A DNA stretch of 64,000 nt from Candidatus Curtissbacteria bacterium (GCA_030647775.1 JAUSJC010000010.1:462961-526960); one strand, 5' to 3'. Counted from the stretch's first letter, positions 40,346 through 49,543 are shown. Program-made: numbers and translations. The notes: generated by a model not told the origin, from the letters alone.

Positions 40346-40872
40346 ATCTTCGTTACACTTTCGGCTGGACATATCCAAACCTGAACCGTCCGTTGGCGGA
40401 TTGGGTTTTTTCCTTTACCGTCGCGTCCGTCAAATTCAAAAACCGCCACCTCCTGATATTTGCCGAGTTCCAGTTTACCCGAAAGGATTGGCACTACAAC
40501 GCTCGCGTGCGAAAAAGTCAGGGCGCGGATATGCGCCGCCGCGTTATAATCTTCATCGATCTCATTGCAATAAGGGTTATCCTGGCAGCGGTGTTGGTAA
40601 TCGGTTGTCGGGTGCTTATATTTTTCGGAAACTCTTGTAGACCGCCTGTCCTCCGGAATGGAATGAAGGGTGTGATTGAGTATATCCTTAAGCAGGTTTG
40701 GTTCCGCTATCTCGTTGATTAAAATTCCCAGCGTAGTATGTTTGGTATTAACAAAAACAAAACCTTCCTTAACTCCTGCTTTTTTTATAGCGCGGTTTAT
40801 GTCCTTGGTAATGTCCTGGATATAGGTGTGTTTTGTTGAAGGAAATTTGATCTCTTTCAGAAAAACTTTCAT
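40342..40872 (-). CDS. YjbQ/UPF0047 family protein
   Basis: 176-residue YjbQ-like protein, a trimeric beta/alpha fold with a metal site; some members show weak thiamine-phosphate synthase activity, but the true role is uncertain. Diagnostic: FVFVNTKHTTLGILINE (about 38-54, catalytic H near T-T), a central insertion with Y-Q-H-R-C, then A-A-A-H-I-R-A-L and the terminal G-K-Y-Q-E-V-A-V-F-E-F-D-G. The family His and Glu residues are kept. Convergent with pyrD, overlapping it by four bases. Confidence 0.88.
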   Translation of the reverse strand: MKVFLKEIKFPSTKHTYIQDITKDINRAIKKAGVKEGFVFVNTKHTTLGILINEIAEPNLLKDILNHTLHSIPEDRRSTRVSEKYKHPTTDYQHRCQDNPYCNEIDEDYNAAAHIRALTFSHASVVVPILSGKLELGKYQEVAVFEFDGRDGKGKNPIRQRTVQVWICPAESVTKI

Positions 40873-40953
40873 CTAGATGATTATTCTACCACGGGTTTTC
40901 ATCTAAGGCGATCTGCTGATTAGATCCAGTTTGCTGGATCGCATGGCACCGTA

Positions 40954-40959
40954 TATAAT
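40954..40959 (+). promoter_or_regulatory. -10 box of htpX
   Basis: TATAAT ends 8 bases before ATG 40968 and is formed from the end of a GCATGGCACCGTATAT repeat fragment (about 40941-40956). Confidence 0.55.
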
Positions 40960-40967
40960 TCTCTAGC

Positions 40968-41879
40968 ATGACAGCTTACACCCAGATCTCCGCAAATAGA
41001 TTTAAAACCTGGCTAATCATGCTTGGTTTTGCATTTTTCATTTCGCTGATCGTCTATATCTTCACAAACGCCTTGGGGTTTAGAGGTCCCTCTGCAATCG
41101 GATTTACCGGCATTGCGCTGATTATCGCCGGCGTCATGAATTTTGTTTCTTACTTCTATAGCGACCGCATGGTCATGGCCATTTCCCGTGCCAAACAAAT
41201 TAAAAAGTCTGATAATCCGACGCTTTTTCGGACGGTCGAAAATTTATGCATCGCCGCCGGCCTGCCGATGCCCAAGATTTACATTATCACCGACAGCGCG
41301 CCAAACGCTTTTGCTACCGGCAGAAACCCAAAACACGCCGCTATTGCTTTCACAACCGGAATTTTGGAAAAACTCAATAAGCTGGAGTTAGAAGGGGTAA
41401 CCGCTCACGAACTTTCCCATGTCGGCAATTACGACACTCGGCTTATGACGATTGTCGCGATTTTAGTTGGTACGATTGCCCTTTTGGCGGATATGTATTT
41501 CCGTGCGACATGGTTTGGTATGGGGAGAAGAGACGATGACCGCAATTCGGCCGGTGCAATTTTTGCCGTGCTGGCAATTGTCATGGCAATTCTCGCTCCG
41601 ATTATCGGCACACTCATACAGCTTTCTATTTCCAGGAAACGCGAACTCTTGGCCGATGCTTCCGGCGCGCTTCTAACTAGAAACCCGCAAGGTCTGGCAA
41701 CAGCGCTTTTAAAAATCTCCAAAGACTCAGAACCATTGGAAGTTGCCAACCGCGCCACCGCCCATCTTTACATCGTCAATCCTTTTAAAGGCAAACAGCT
41801 AAAATCCGGCTTTGCTAACCTTTTCAACACCCACCCGCCGGTAGAAGAACGGGTCAGCGCCCTAAGGGCCATGGGATAA
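40968..41879 (+). CDS. htpX: membrane zinc protease HtpX
   Basis: 303-residue M48 metalloprotease of the membrane protein quality-control type. Two N-terminal membrane segments, the zinc motif HELSH at about 146-150, two further membrane segments, the third zinc ligand in K-R-E-L-L-A-D-A, and a terminal F-N-T-H-P-P-V-E-E-R are all present. Own promoter, built on a repeat fragment. gatC follows one base after the stop, so the gat genes may be partly driven from here. Confidence 0.95.
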   Translation: MTAYTQISANRFKTWLIMLGFAFFISLIVYIFTNALGFRGPSAIGFTGIALIIAGVMNFVSYFYSDRMVMAISRAKQIKKSDNPTLFRTVENLCIAAGLPMPKIYIITDSAPNAFATGRNPKHAAIAFTTGILEKLNKLELEGVTAHELSHVGNYDTRLMTIVAILVGTIALLADMYFRATWFGMGRRDDDRNSAGAIFAVLAIVMAILAPIIGTLIQLSISRKRELLADASGALLTRNPQGLATALLKISKDSEPLEVANRATAHLYIVNPFKGKQLKSGFANLFNTHPPVEERVSALRAMG

Positions 41880-41880
41880 A

Positions 41881-42177
41881 ATGGCAAAAAGCACAAAAAT
41901 AGACATCGATCACGTATCAAAACTCGCAAATCTTCCTCTTCCTGATGAGCAAAAGCGAATTTTTGCTAGCCAACTCACGAAAATTCTTGATTACATAGAA
42001 AAGATCGAAAAAGCAGATACCAAAAACGTAGAACCAACTTTTAACGTCACCCCCAACAAAAATGTTACTCGAAAAGATACAGCGGGCACTTGTCTCACTC
42101 AAGATGAAGCGCTACAAAATTCCAAAAATACCAAAAACGGCCAATTTGTAACCAAAGGAGTTTTTAAAAGTGAATGA
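41881..42177 (+). CDS. gatC: Asp-tRNA(Asn)/Glu-tRNA(Gln) amidotransferase subunit C
   Basis: 98-residue GatC. It wraps between GatA and GatB in the transamidosome. Helical N-terminus V-S-K-L-A-N-L-P-L and the ILDYIEKIEKADTKNVEPTF core (about 36-55) match the family, and the terminal segment contains R-K-D and the usual F-V-T-K-G-V. Separated from gatA by 126 bases that hold a full composite repeat, an insertion that appears to have split a gatCA unit. Confidence 0.9.
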   Translation: MAKSTKIDIDHVSKLANLPLPDEQKRIFASQLTKILDYIEKIEKADTKNVEPTFNVTPNKNVTRKDTAGTCLTQDEALQNSKNTKNGQFVTKGVFKSE

Positions 42178-42203
42178 TTTGAAAACGTATCAAGTATCAC
42201 TCT

Positions 42204-42291
42204 GTCATCCTGAACTTGGTTCAGGATCTAGATTCCGAAATATACAGTGCCATGCGCCCTCGCTTCGCTCGGGGCTAGAGTTCGGAATGAC
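42204..42291. repeat. composite two-hairpin repeat between gatC and gatA
   Basis: GTCATCCTGAACTTGGTTC...TTCGGAATGAC, with the second hairpin opened by a segment containing ATATACAGTGCCATGC and CGCTTCGCTCGGGGC, the reverse complement of the insert in the rplU-rpmA copy. Confidence 0.85.
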
Positions 42292-42303
42292 ATCTTTATT
42301 AAT

Positions 42304-43686
42304 ATGAACAACTTAACTGCATTATCTTTAACAGAGACTATTGAAGGTCTTGGGAAAAAAGAGTTTTCGGAAGCAGGGCTCAATCAGGCCTACGGTGAGA
42401 GGATCAAAAAACTCAATCCAGACCTGAATGCCTTCTTAGAAGTAAAAGAAAATAAAAGCGGTATTCCAGCCGGCATTAAGGACTTGATCGCTGTCAAAGG
42501 TAGACAAATGACTTGCGGATCAAAAATCCTGGAGGGTTATATCGCCCCCTACAACGCGACGGTGATCGACAAACTTAAAGAAAACAATATCTCTTTTATT
42601 GGCAAAACCAACTTAGACGAATTTGCCATGGGTTCTTCCGGTGAAAACTCCGCCTACGGTTCGGTCAAAAACCCTTGGGATAAAAATAAAGTTCCGGGCG
42701 GTTCATCAAGCGGATCCGCTGTCGCCGTTGCTGCGGATCTTTGTACATTTGCTCTTGGGACCGATACCGGCGGCTCTATCCGCCAGCCGGCATCTTTATG
42801 CGGAGTCGTTGGCCTAAAGCCAAGCTACGGCAGAGTTTCCCGCTACGGCGCCCAGGCGATGGCTTCTTCCCTTGATCAAATCGGCCCGATTACCAAAACC
42901 GTTGCCGATGCGCGGAAAGTTTTGGAATGGATTTCTGGCCCGGACGCCTACGACAGCAATGCAGTGAGCGCGTCATTCAAATCAACGAATCGGAAAGATC
43001 TAAAGGGCTTAAGAGTTGGTATTCCGAAAGAATATTTTGGCAAGGGCTTAGATGCCGGTGTCGAAAAAGTTATCAAAGTTGCCATTAAAAAACTCGAGGA
43101 TCTCGGTGCAACAACGGTCGAAGTCAGCTTGCCCCATACCCAGTATGCCCTTGCAACATACTACCTAATTATTACTTCGGAAATTTCGTCAAATTTGGCA
43201 CGATACGATGGTATCAGGTTTGGGTCAACCCGCGACAAGTTTGGCGCCGAGCCAAAAAGAAGAATCATGCTGGGAACCTTTGCCCTTTCCGCCGGTTATT
43301 TCGACGATTACTTTATAAAAGCCGCTAAAGTCCGCACGCTTGTAAAACAGGATTTTGAAAAAGCTTTCGAGGGATGTAACGTTATTACCGGCCCGGTTTC
43401 CCCAACGGTTGCCTGGAATCTCGGCGAGAAAATTTCCGACCCACTCACCATGTATCTTTCCGACGTCTATACAATTCCCGCATCACTTGCCGGTATTCCG
43501 GGACTATCAGTCCCATGCGGATTTTCTCAAGATCTTCCCGTCGGTTTGCAAATTCTTGGCAAATATCTGGACGAAGACACAATTTTATCTGTCGGTGAAC
43601 TTTACGAGCAGGCCACCAATTGGAACAAACAAAAACCCCGTCTGCAAACGCCTGAGCGCAGCGATGGCGGGCAGGCAAAACTATGA
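42304..43686 (+). CDS. gatA: Asp-tRNA(Asn)/Glu-tRNA(Gln) amidotransferase subunit A
   Basis: 460 residues from ATG 42304. Amidase-signature enzyme that releases ammonia from Gln for GatB. The catalytic Lys lies in D-L-I-A-V-K-G, the cis-Ser/Ser pair in GGSSSGSAVAVA and TDTGGSIRQPA. An in-frame ATG at 42247 is inside the preceding repeat and is rejected. The last dozen residues (T-P-E-R-S-D-G-G-Q-A-K-L) come from a GCCTGAGCGC...GGGCAGGC repeat-like sequence, so the native C-terminus was probably altered. Overlaps the next gene by four bases. Confidence 0.94.
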   Translation: MNNLTALSLTETIEGLGKKEFSEAGLNQAYGERIKKLNPDLNAFLEVKENKSGIPAGIKDLIAVKGRQMTCGSKILEGYIAPYNATVIDKLKENNISFIGKTNLDEFAMGSSGENSAYGSVKNPWDKNKVPGGSSSGSAVAVAADLCTFALGTDTGGSIRQPASLCGVVGLKPSYGRVSRYGAQAMASSLDQIGPITKTVADARKVLEWISGPDAYDSNAVSASFKSTNRKDLKGLRVGIPKEYFGKGLDAGVEKVIKVAIKKLEDLGATTVEVSLPHTQYALATYYLIITSEISSNLARYDGIRFGSTRDKFGAEPKRRIMLGTFALSAGYFDDYFIKAAKVRTLVKQDFEKAFEGCNVITGPVSPTVAWNLGEKISDPLTMYLSDVYTIPASLAGIPGLSVPCGFSQDLPVGLQILGKYLDEDTILSVGELYEQATNWNKQKPRLQTPERSDGGQAKL

Positions 43687-44159
43687 AACAAAAATTATTA
43701 GAGGTATTACGAACTATAGCCAAAGAAGGCTATGCAAGTGGCAAAGAAGACCAATGGATAAAAGGCACGGACGGCTCAACAACAATCCTGTGGGGTAAAT
43801 TGGAAGACGAATGGTCGATGAAAGATGTTTTTTATGGTGGTGAGCCTTATGGTGGTGTCGAGGTAGTGTTCCATCAGGGCAAACCTTTTTGGACTATGGT
43901 CTACTACGGATACGTTGTACCAGAAATTACAGATCTTGGCCAAATTTACAGTTTTTTACAAAAAGCCTTATCCAATAGACCGGAAGAAATGCCCCTAAGG
44001 GGTCCACAAAATTACTCCCAAGGAGATTTAACATATAGCAATGGTTGGGAAGGCGACATTGATAGCTATAAAGGAAAAGAAGAAATCACCCTGAATGGCA
44101 AAAAAGTTTACGAGGCTCAGTATTTGGGCGGTTACGTAGATCAAAGGAGCGAGGAATGA
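43683..44159 (+). CDS. DUF5680 domain protein
   Basis: 158-residue protein of the DUF5680 type: K-E-G-Y-A-S-G at the start, a D-V-F-Y-G-G-E-P-Y-G-G-V-E-V-V block (about 54-68) and P-F-W-T-M-V-Y-Y-G (about 74-82). The role of DUF5680 is not known. It is wedged between gatA and gatB with ATGA overlaps on both sides, so it is translated with the amidotransferase but need not be part of it. Free-standing copies are common, so insertion into the operon is the simplest explanation. Confidence 0.75.
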   Translation: MKQKLLEVLRTIAKEGYASGKEDQWIKGTDGSTTILWGKLEDEWSMKDVFYGGEPYGGVEVVFHQGKPFWTMVYYGYVVPEITDLGQIYSFLQKALSNRPEEMPLRGPQNYSQGDLTYSNGWEGDIDSYKGKEEITLNGKKVYEAQYLGGYVDQRSEE

Positions 44160-45481
44160 GTCAGCAATACAACCCCGTCATCGGTCTTGAAGTTCACGTT
44201 GAGACGAACACCAAAACCAAAATGTTTTGCGCCTGTTCTGACGATTATTTTGGCAAAGAACCCAATACCCACACTTGCCCCGTTTGTTTAGGCCTTCCCG
44301 GCGCTCTGCCGTTTACAAACGAAGAGGCGATTGAAAAATGCATGAAGATTGGCCTCGCCTTAAATTGTAAAGTCGCCGAAAGTTCACTTTTTGAAAGAAA
44401 AAATTATTTCTATCCCGATCTTGCTAAAGGCTACCAGATCTCCCAATACCGCTGGCCGCTTTGCGTGGGTGGGTCGATAGAAGTAACCGGCAAAAATGGT
44501 AAAAAATCGACCATCAGGATCAACCGCGCTCATCAGGAAGAAGATACGGGCAAACTCACCCATGTCGAGGGTCGGACCCTAATTGACTTTAATAGATCCG
44601 GTGTTCCCCTTGTCGAAATTGTCACCGAGCCGGATTTTACCGATACCGAACAAATCCGGGATTATGCCAAACAGCTGCGCGAGATTTTTAGAAATCTTGG
44701 GGTTTCTAATGCAGATATGGAAAAAGGCGATATGCGCTTGGAAGCAAACATCTCTGTGCGTCCTGTCGGCCAAAAAGAATTACCAAATTATCGAGTCGAA
44801 CTTAAAAACATCAACTCTTTCCGCTTTATGGTCGCCGCCGTTGAGTTTGAAATTAAACGTCAGATCGAGGCATTGGAATCAGGTGAGACTCTGCACCAGG
44901 AAACCCGCGGTTGGAACGAGGCCAAACACGAAACTTATCTCCAAAGGAGCAAAGAAGAAGCCAACGATTACCGCTATTTTCCCGAACCGGATCTGCCAAG
45001 CTTGGCTGTCGACCGCGACCTGGTCAAAAAGCTCCAAGAAGAAGCTAGAGCTGCTCTTCCACAAACGAAAGTGGACAATTTAGTAAAAACCTACGGCATC
45101 TCTCAAGAATCCGCCGTCACGATGATAAGACAAGGGTCCGACCCTTTCTTTGAAGAGTTGGTCGCAAAACTGGGTCAGACAGGAATTAGTTCACAAATCG
45201 TGGCAAGCATGATCATCAACAAGAAAATCGACTGGCAAGACTTGTCGACGGACGATGTAGTAAAACAACTAAAAGCTCAGGCATCGCAAACAGCTTTAAG
45301 CTCAGACCAACTAGAAAAAGCCATAGATGAAGTCATTGCCGACAATGAAAAAACCGCCGCCGATTACAAAGCCGGCAAAGAAAATGCCCTTCAGGCCTTA
45401 ATCGGAGCGGTTATGAAAAAAACTTCCGGCCGGGCAGACGCCAAGCAGGCTGCCGAAATAATAAAGGAAAAATTAAAGTAA
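44156..45481 (+). CDS. gatB: Asp-tRNA(Asn)/Glu-tRNA(Gln) amidotransferase subunit B
   Basis: 441-residue GatB, which activates the mischarged tRNA and amidates it with ammonia from GatA. N-terminal VIGLEVHVETNTKTKMFCAC, T-C-P-V-C-L-G-L-P-G, and D-F-N-R-S-G-V-P-L-V-E-I-V are family landmarks; the C-terminal helical YqeY-like tail follows D-Y-R-Y-F-P-E-P-D-L. Two 13-bp RAYT palindromes are inside the gene in frame: 44568-44580 (G-R-T-L, in a core strand) and 45133-45145 (G-S-D-P, in the tail domain). Confidence 0.95.
   Translation: MSQQYNPVIGLEVHVETNTKTKMFCACSDDYFGKEPNTHTCPVCLGLPGALPFTNEEAIEKCMKIGLALNCKVAESSLFERKNYFYPDLAKGYQISQYRWPLCVGGSIEVTGKNGKKSTIRINRAHQEEDTGKLTHVEGRTLIDFNRSGVPLVEIVTEPDFTDTEQIRDYAKQLREIFRNLGVSNADMEKGDMRLEANISVRPVGQKELPNYRVELKNINSFRFMVAAVEFEIKRQIEALESGETLHQETRGWNEAKHETYLQRSKEEANDYRYFPEPDLPSLAVDRDLVKKLQEEARAALPQTKVDNLVKTYGISQESAVTMIRQGSDPFFEELVAKLGQTGISSQIVASMIINKKIDWQDLSTDDVVKQLKAQASQTALSSDQLEKAIDEVIADNEKTAADYKAGKENALQALIGAVMKKTSGRADAKQAAEIIKEKLK
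44568..44580. repeat. RAYT-associated palindrome, copy 6 (inside gatB)
   Basis: AGGGTCGGACCCT read in frame as G-R-T-L, just before D-F-N-R-S-G. In many GatB proteins a similar G-x-x-L occurs naturally here, so this copy may be partly native. Confidence 0.65.
45133..45145. repeat. RAYT-associated palindrome, copy 7 (inside gatB)
   Basis: AGGGTCCGACCCT read in frame as G-S-D-P, the same phase as the two copies within the transposase gene. Confidence 0.75.
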
Positions 45482-45484
45482 AAT

Positions 45485-45575
45485 GTCATCCTGAATTAAT
45501 TTCAGGATCTGGTATTATTAGATGCTGAATAAGAGAGCTTATTGCTCATAAATTCGCAATCAAGTTCAGCATGAC
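45485..45575. repeat. composite two-hairpin repeat before dnaE
   Basis: GTCATCCTGAATTAATTTC to GTTCAGCATGAC, opened by a nested AATAAGAGAGCTTATT plus gctcataaattcgcaat segment that is the reverse complement of the insert in the ftsA-ftsZ copy. Confidence 0.85.
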
Positions 45576-45587
45576 TCAAAAAAAGAA

Positions 45588-48500
45588 ATGACGGATTTTG
45601 TTCACCTTCACGTCCACACGGAATATTCGCTATTGGATGGGCTTTCCAAAATCCCCAAACTTGTTGCCCAAGCAAAAATAATTGGCCAAAAGGCAATAGC
45701 CATAACCGATCACGGATCCCTCTACGGAGCCATCAAATTTTATAAAGCCGCGAGAGAAGAAGGCATAAACCCCATCATCGGCTGTGAAATGTATCTTGCC
45801 AAAAGGAGCCTTACCGACAAAGAAGCCGGCAAAGACACCGAAAACATGCACCTTACGGTTTTAGCAAAAGATGTTGAAGGCTATAGGAATCTTATGAAGC
45901 TTGTCACGATTTCCAACCTCCAGGGTTTTTACTACCGCCCGCGCGTTGATAAAGTTACACTCGCCAAATACTCACGTGGCCTGATGGCGCTTTCCGGCTG
46001 CAGTTCATCCGAAATCGCCAAATTATTAATAGAAGGCGATTTTAAAGGTGCCGAAAAATCGGCCGCGGATTTTATCGGTATTTTTGGCAAAGATAATTTT
46101 TATCTCGAGGTCCAGAGGCACCAGTTTGACCATTTTATGGCTGCCCACAGCGAGGGTGACGAAATCCATAGTGAACTTGCCAAAATGGCCCGTGAAGAAA
46201 AAAAGATTATCGAAGGTGCCAAAAAACTTTCCAAAACCACAGGCCTTTCTCTTGTTGCCACAAATGATATCCACTACGTCCATCAGTCAGACGCCCAAGC
46301 GCAGGATGCAATTGTTTGTATCCAGACCGGCAAAAATATTGCCGATATCAAAAGACTGCGCATGATCGATTCTCCAACTTACTACCTTAAAAGTGGAGAC
46401 GAAATGGCCGGGCTTTTTGCCGACATTCCCGAGGCAGTTGCAATGACCAGCCAGATAGCCGAAAAAGTTAATATCGAAATTGTCCTAAACCAAGTTTCTT
46501 TCCCAAATTACAAGGTTCCAAAAGAAACAAACGCGGATGATTACTTAAAAAAACTTTGCTTTGATAGAATCAAAAGCCGTGTCGACAAGGTTACCGATGA
46601 AATCAAAGAAAGGCTGGAGTACGAACTCTCGGTAATTGCCAAAAAAGGCTATTCGACATACTTTTTAATCGTCGCCGATTTTGTTAATTGGATGAGGGAG
46701 CAAAGGATTGTCACGACAACAAGAGGATCGGCGTCCGGCAGCCTTGTCTCATTTGCTATCGGTATTACCACCGCCAACCCGCTTTTCTTCAAACTACCAT
46801 TTGAGAGATTCCTCAACCCGTACCGCCCGTCTCTTCCCGATATCGATGTCGATATTGCCGACAACCGCCGCGATGAGGTCATAAATTACGTTCGGGAAAA
46901 ATACGGCCATGAAAAAGTTGCCCAGATTGGCACTTTTGGGACGATGATGGCCAGGGCCGCCGTCCGCGACGTCGCCCGTGTTTTAAGCTGGCCATACACC
47001 AAAGCCGACAGGATTGCCAAATTGATACCAATCGGTGCCCAGGGTTTCCCGATGTCCATTGATACTGCCAAAAAGCAAAATAAGGAACTCGGATCACTTT
47101 ACAATTCTGACCAGGAGGTCAAAGAACTTCTTGACCTCGCGGAAAAGGTAGAAGGTAATGCCAGGCACGTTTCTGTCCATGCCGCCGGCGTCGTTATCGG
47201 TCCGCGGGATTTAACAGAATTTGCCCCGCTCCAAAAAGAGGCCAACGGCGAAAAAATTATTACCCAATACGATATGCACGACGTCGAAGAAGCCGGCCTT
47301 GTAAAAATGGATTTTCTTGGAATTAGGAACCTTTCAATTCTCGGCCAGGCTGTTGAAATTGTCAAAGAGACAAAAGGCACCGAGATCGACCTTGCCAAAA
47401 TTCCCCTTGATGATAAAAAGGCTTTCCAGCTTTTGGCAAAAGGGGAGACGATGGGTCTTTTCCAGCTCGGCGGGACAGGAATGACCAGATACTTAAAAGA
47501 ATTAAAACCATCAAGCATCTTTGACATTATGGCTATGATTTCACTCTTTAGGCCCGGGCCGATGAATTCAATCCCGGAGTTTATCCAAAGGAAACACAGC
47601 TCCAATAAAATCGAATACTTTGACCCGCGCATGAGTCAGTATCTGGACCAGTCCTACGGCGTCATCGTTTATCAGGATGACGTCCTTTTGACTGCCATCA
47701 ACATTGCCGGATATTCATGGGAAGAAGCCGATAAATTTAGAAAAGCCATGGGTAAAAAAATTCCCGCCGAAATGGCTAAGCAGAAAGAAAAATTCACCGA
47801 AGGCGCAATTCAAAACGGCATGACCCCCAAAAAGGCCGAAGAGCTTTTTAAACTTATTGAACCTTTTGCCGCTTACGGTTTTAATAAAGCCCACGCCGCC
47901 TCTTACGCTATCATTGCCTACCAAACCGCCTATATGAAAGCTAATTTCCCGGTGGAGTTTATGACGGCCGTTATGACTGCCGAATCCGACGACCCCGATA
48001 AAATTGCCACCGCCGTTGCCGAATGCGCCAAAATGAATATTCCGGTTTTGCCGCCGGACATTAACTTCTCGCAGACCGGTTTTACCATCGAAGATACGCC
48101 GAAAGGTGAAAGTATTCGTTTTGGCCTTTCGGCCATTAAAAACGTCGGCCGCGCGGCTATCGAGGCAATTTTCTCCGAAAGGGAAGCGGGTGGGGAGTTT
48201 AAAACTCTTGACGATTTTGTCAGGCGCGTCAATCTGCGGGTAGTTAACAAAAAAACCTTGGAAAGTTTAATCAAAGCCGGTGCCATGGACCGGTTTGGCA
48301 AGAGAAACAGTATGCTAAAAGTCCTCGACGAGCTCAAAGCTTCTTCGGCTTCACTTGCAAAGACTATCGCCGCCGGCCAGGGGAGCCTTTTTGATGATAA
48401 AGAACTCACCGAAGCCCAAAGCTCAACCCAAATAGTCACGTCTGACCCTTTTGCCGGCCAGGAGGCGCCAAAAGAAGAAATCCTTTCCTGGGAAAGGGAG

Positions 48501-49100
48501 CTGTTGGGTTTTTATTTGACCGAACATCCGCTGACAAAAGTTGCCGCTTCCCTTGAAAAGGTTGTTACCTCAAAAATTTCCGAAATAGACCCGCTAATCC
48601 ACGGTCAGAGGGAGATTAAACTCGGCGGAATCATCTCAAGTCTTAGAAATACCTTAACTAAAGTCCGTCGGGAAGAGATGTGTTTTTTGAAACTTCAGGA
48701 TACCACGGGCACAATTGAAGTAATTGTTTTCCCGAGGACATACCAAGAGGCCAGGAGTTTAATCCTCTTAGACCAGATAGTCGTCATTTCCGGAAGACTG
48801 GATATCGGCGAAGGATCGATGGTTTTAATCGCCAGCGGCGTTACTCCGCTCGAAAATGCCAGCGTACCAATATTCGAAGATGAGGTATTTGAAATAAAAA
48901 TCCCCAAGGACGCAGACCGTGAGCTTTTAGCCCGGGTCTACCAGCTCTTAAAAGAAAATTCCGGAGAAATTCCGGCATACCTCCTGCTTCCCGGCGATGG
49001 ACAATCGACAAGAAGAGTTCCGATCCCTTTTGGGGTTTACACAAATGGGGACTTGGCAAGGGAGTTGGAATATTTAGGTTGCACTATAAGTGGTAAATAG
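45588..49100 (+). CDS. dnaE: DNA polymerase III alpha subunit
   Basis: Replicative polymerase, 1170 residues. The N-terminal PHP domain opens VHLHVHTEYSLLDG with later A-I-T-D-H-G-S-L-Y-G; the polymerase acidic triad is in PDIDVDIADNRRDEV (about 416-430) with the preceding T-R-G-S-A-S-G-S; the tandem helix-hairpin-helix region and a C-terminal OB domain (I-K-L-G-G-I-I-S-S-L-R-N) follow. Full length for DnaE1. The start ATG 45588 is 12 bases after the end of a repeat; no promoter is obvious, so transcription may come from gatB. Confidence 0.96.
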   Translation: MTDFVHLHVHTEYSLLDGLSKIPKLVAQAKIIGQKAIAITDHGSLYGAIKFYKAAREEGINPIIGCEMYLAKRSLTDKEAGKDTENMHLTVLAKDVEGYRNLMKLVTISNLQGFYYRPRVDKVTLAKYSRGLMALSGCSSSEIAKLLIEGDFKGAEKSAADFIGIFGKDNFYLEVQRHQFDHFMAAHSEGDEIHSELAKMAREEKKIIEGAKKLSKTTGLSLVATNDIHYVHQSDAQAQDAIVCIQTGKNIADIKRLRMIDSPTYYLKSGDEMAGLFADIPEAVAMTSQIAEKVNIEIVLNQVSFPNYKVPKETNADDYLKKLCFDRIKSRVDKVTDEIKERLEYELSVIAKKGYSTYFLIVADFVNWMREQRIVTTTRGSASGSLVSFAIGITTANPLFFKLPFERFLNPYRPSLPDIDVDIADNRRDEVINYVREKYGHEKVAQIGTFGTMMARAAVRDVARVLSWPYTKADRIAKLIPIGAQGFPMSIDTAKKQNKELGSLYNSDQEVKELLDLAEKVEGNARHVSVHAAGVVIGPRDLTEFAPLQKEANGEKIITQYDMHDVEEAGLVKMDFLGIRNLSILGQAVEIVKETKGTEIDLAKIPLDDKKAFQLLAKGETMGLFQLGGTGMTRYLKELKPSSIFDIMAMISLFRPGPMNSIPEFIQRKHSSNKIEYFDPRMSQYLDQSYGVIVYQDDVLLTAINIAGYSWEEADKFRKAMGKKIPAEMAKQKEKFTEGAIQNGMTPKKAEELFKLIEPFAAYGFNKAHAASYAIIAYQTAYMKANFPVEFMTAVMTAESDDPDKIATAVAECAKMNIPVLPPDINFSQTGFTIEDTPKGESIRFGLSAIKNVGRAAIEAIFSEREAGGEFKTLDDFVRRVNLRVVNKKTLESLIKAGAMDRFGKRNSMLKVLDELKASSASLAKTIAAGQGSLFDDKELTEAQSSTQIVTSDPFAGQEAPKEEILSWERELLGFYLTEHPLTKVAASLEKVVTSKISEIDPLIHGQREIKLGGIISSLRNTLTKVRREEMCFLKLQDTTGTIEVIVFPRTYQEARSLILLDQIVVISGRLDIGEGSMVLIASGVTPLENASVPIFEDEVFEIKIPKDADRELLARVYQLLKENSGEIPAYLLLPGDGQSTRRVPIPFGVYTNGDLARELEYLGCTISGK

Positions 49101-49120
49101 TTTAAAATTCACTACTAACT

Positions 49121-49210
49121 GTCATCCTGAATTTATTGTTCGCATTAAGATGCGAGGAATAAGTGTTCTTATTTCAGGATCTAAAGATTCCGAAACTAGT
49201 TCGGAATGAC
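49121..49210. repeat. composite two-hairpin repeat between dnaE and rplS
   Basis: GTCATCCTGAATTTATTG...GTTCGGAATGAC, opened by a nested CGCATTAAGATGCG hairpin. Its ATGAC end creates an in-frame ATG (49206) upstream of the real rplS start. Confidence 0.85.
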
Positions 49211-49220
49211 AAGACAAACC

Positions 49221-49517
49221 ATGGAAAACGCAGCGCAAAATCAAATAGCCTTTAAGGTCGGTGACATTATAAAAGTTACCACTCGCGACCCAAAGGCCGG
49301 CAAAGTCCACGCCACGCCATTTGAAGGCATGGTTCTTTCTATCCGCGGGGATGCCGGTAATAAAACCTTTACGGTTAGAAAAATCTCAATCGGCAATATC
49401 GCTATCGAGCGCATTTTCCCCGTTGCTTCCCCCGCCATTGAGAAAATTACTCTCGTCAAAGCCGGCACACATGTCCGCCGCGCCAAGCTTTTCCACCTCC
49501 GCAACAAGAAATCCTAA
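49221..49517 (+). CDS. rplS: 50S ribosomal protein L19
   Basis: 98 residues from ATG 49221. FKVGDIIKVTTRD, FEGMVLSIRGDAGNKTFTVR, IERIFPVASPAIEKI and the terminal VRRAKLFHLR match L19, which sits at the 30S-50S interface. An in-frame ATG at 49206 is part of the preceding repeat. The usual neighbours trmD and rimM are absent; rnhB follows with its own promoter, keeping the common rplS-rnhB order. Confidence 0.95.
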   Translation: MENAAQNQIAFKVGDIIKVTTRDPKAGKVHATPFEGMVLSIRGDAGNKTFTVRKISIGNIAIERIFPVASPAIEKITLVKAGTHVRRAKLFHLRNKKS

Positions 49518-49531
49518 ATTGCTTTAAGTAA

Positions 49532-49537
49532 TATAAT
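49532..49537 (+). promoter_or_regulatory. -10 box of rnhB
   Basis: TATAAT ends 6 bases before ATG 49544; leaderless arrangement. Confidence 0.55.
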
Positions 49538-49543
49538 TAGTCC

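Noticed and set aside
42247..42303. Extended gatA start
   Set aside because: The added residues are encoded by the preceding two-hairpin repeat, and the same peptide appears wherever that repeat is translated.
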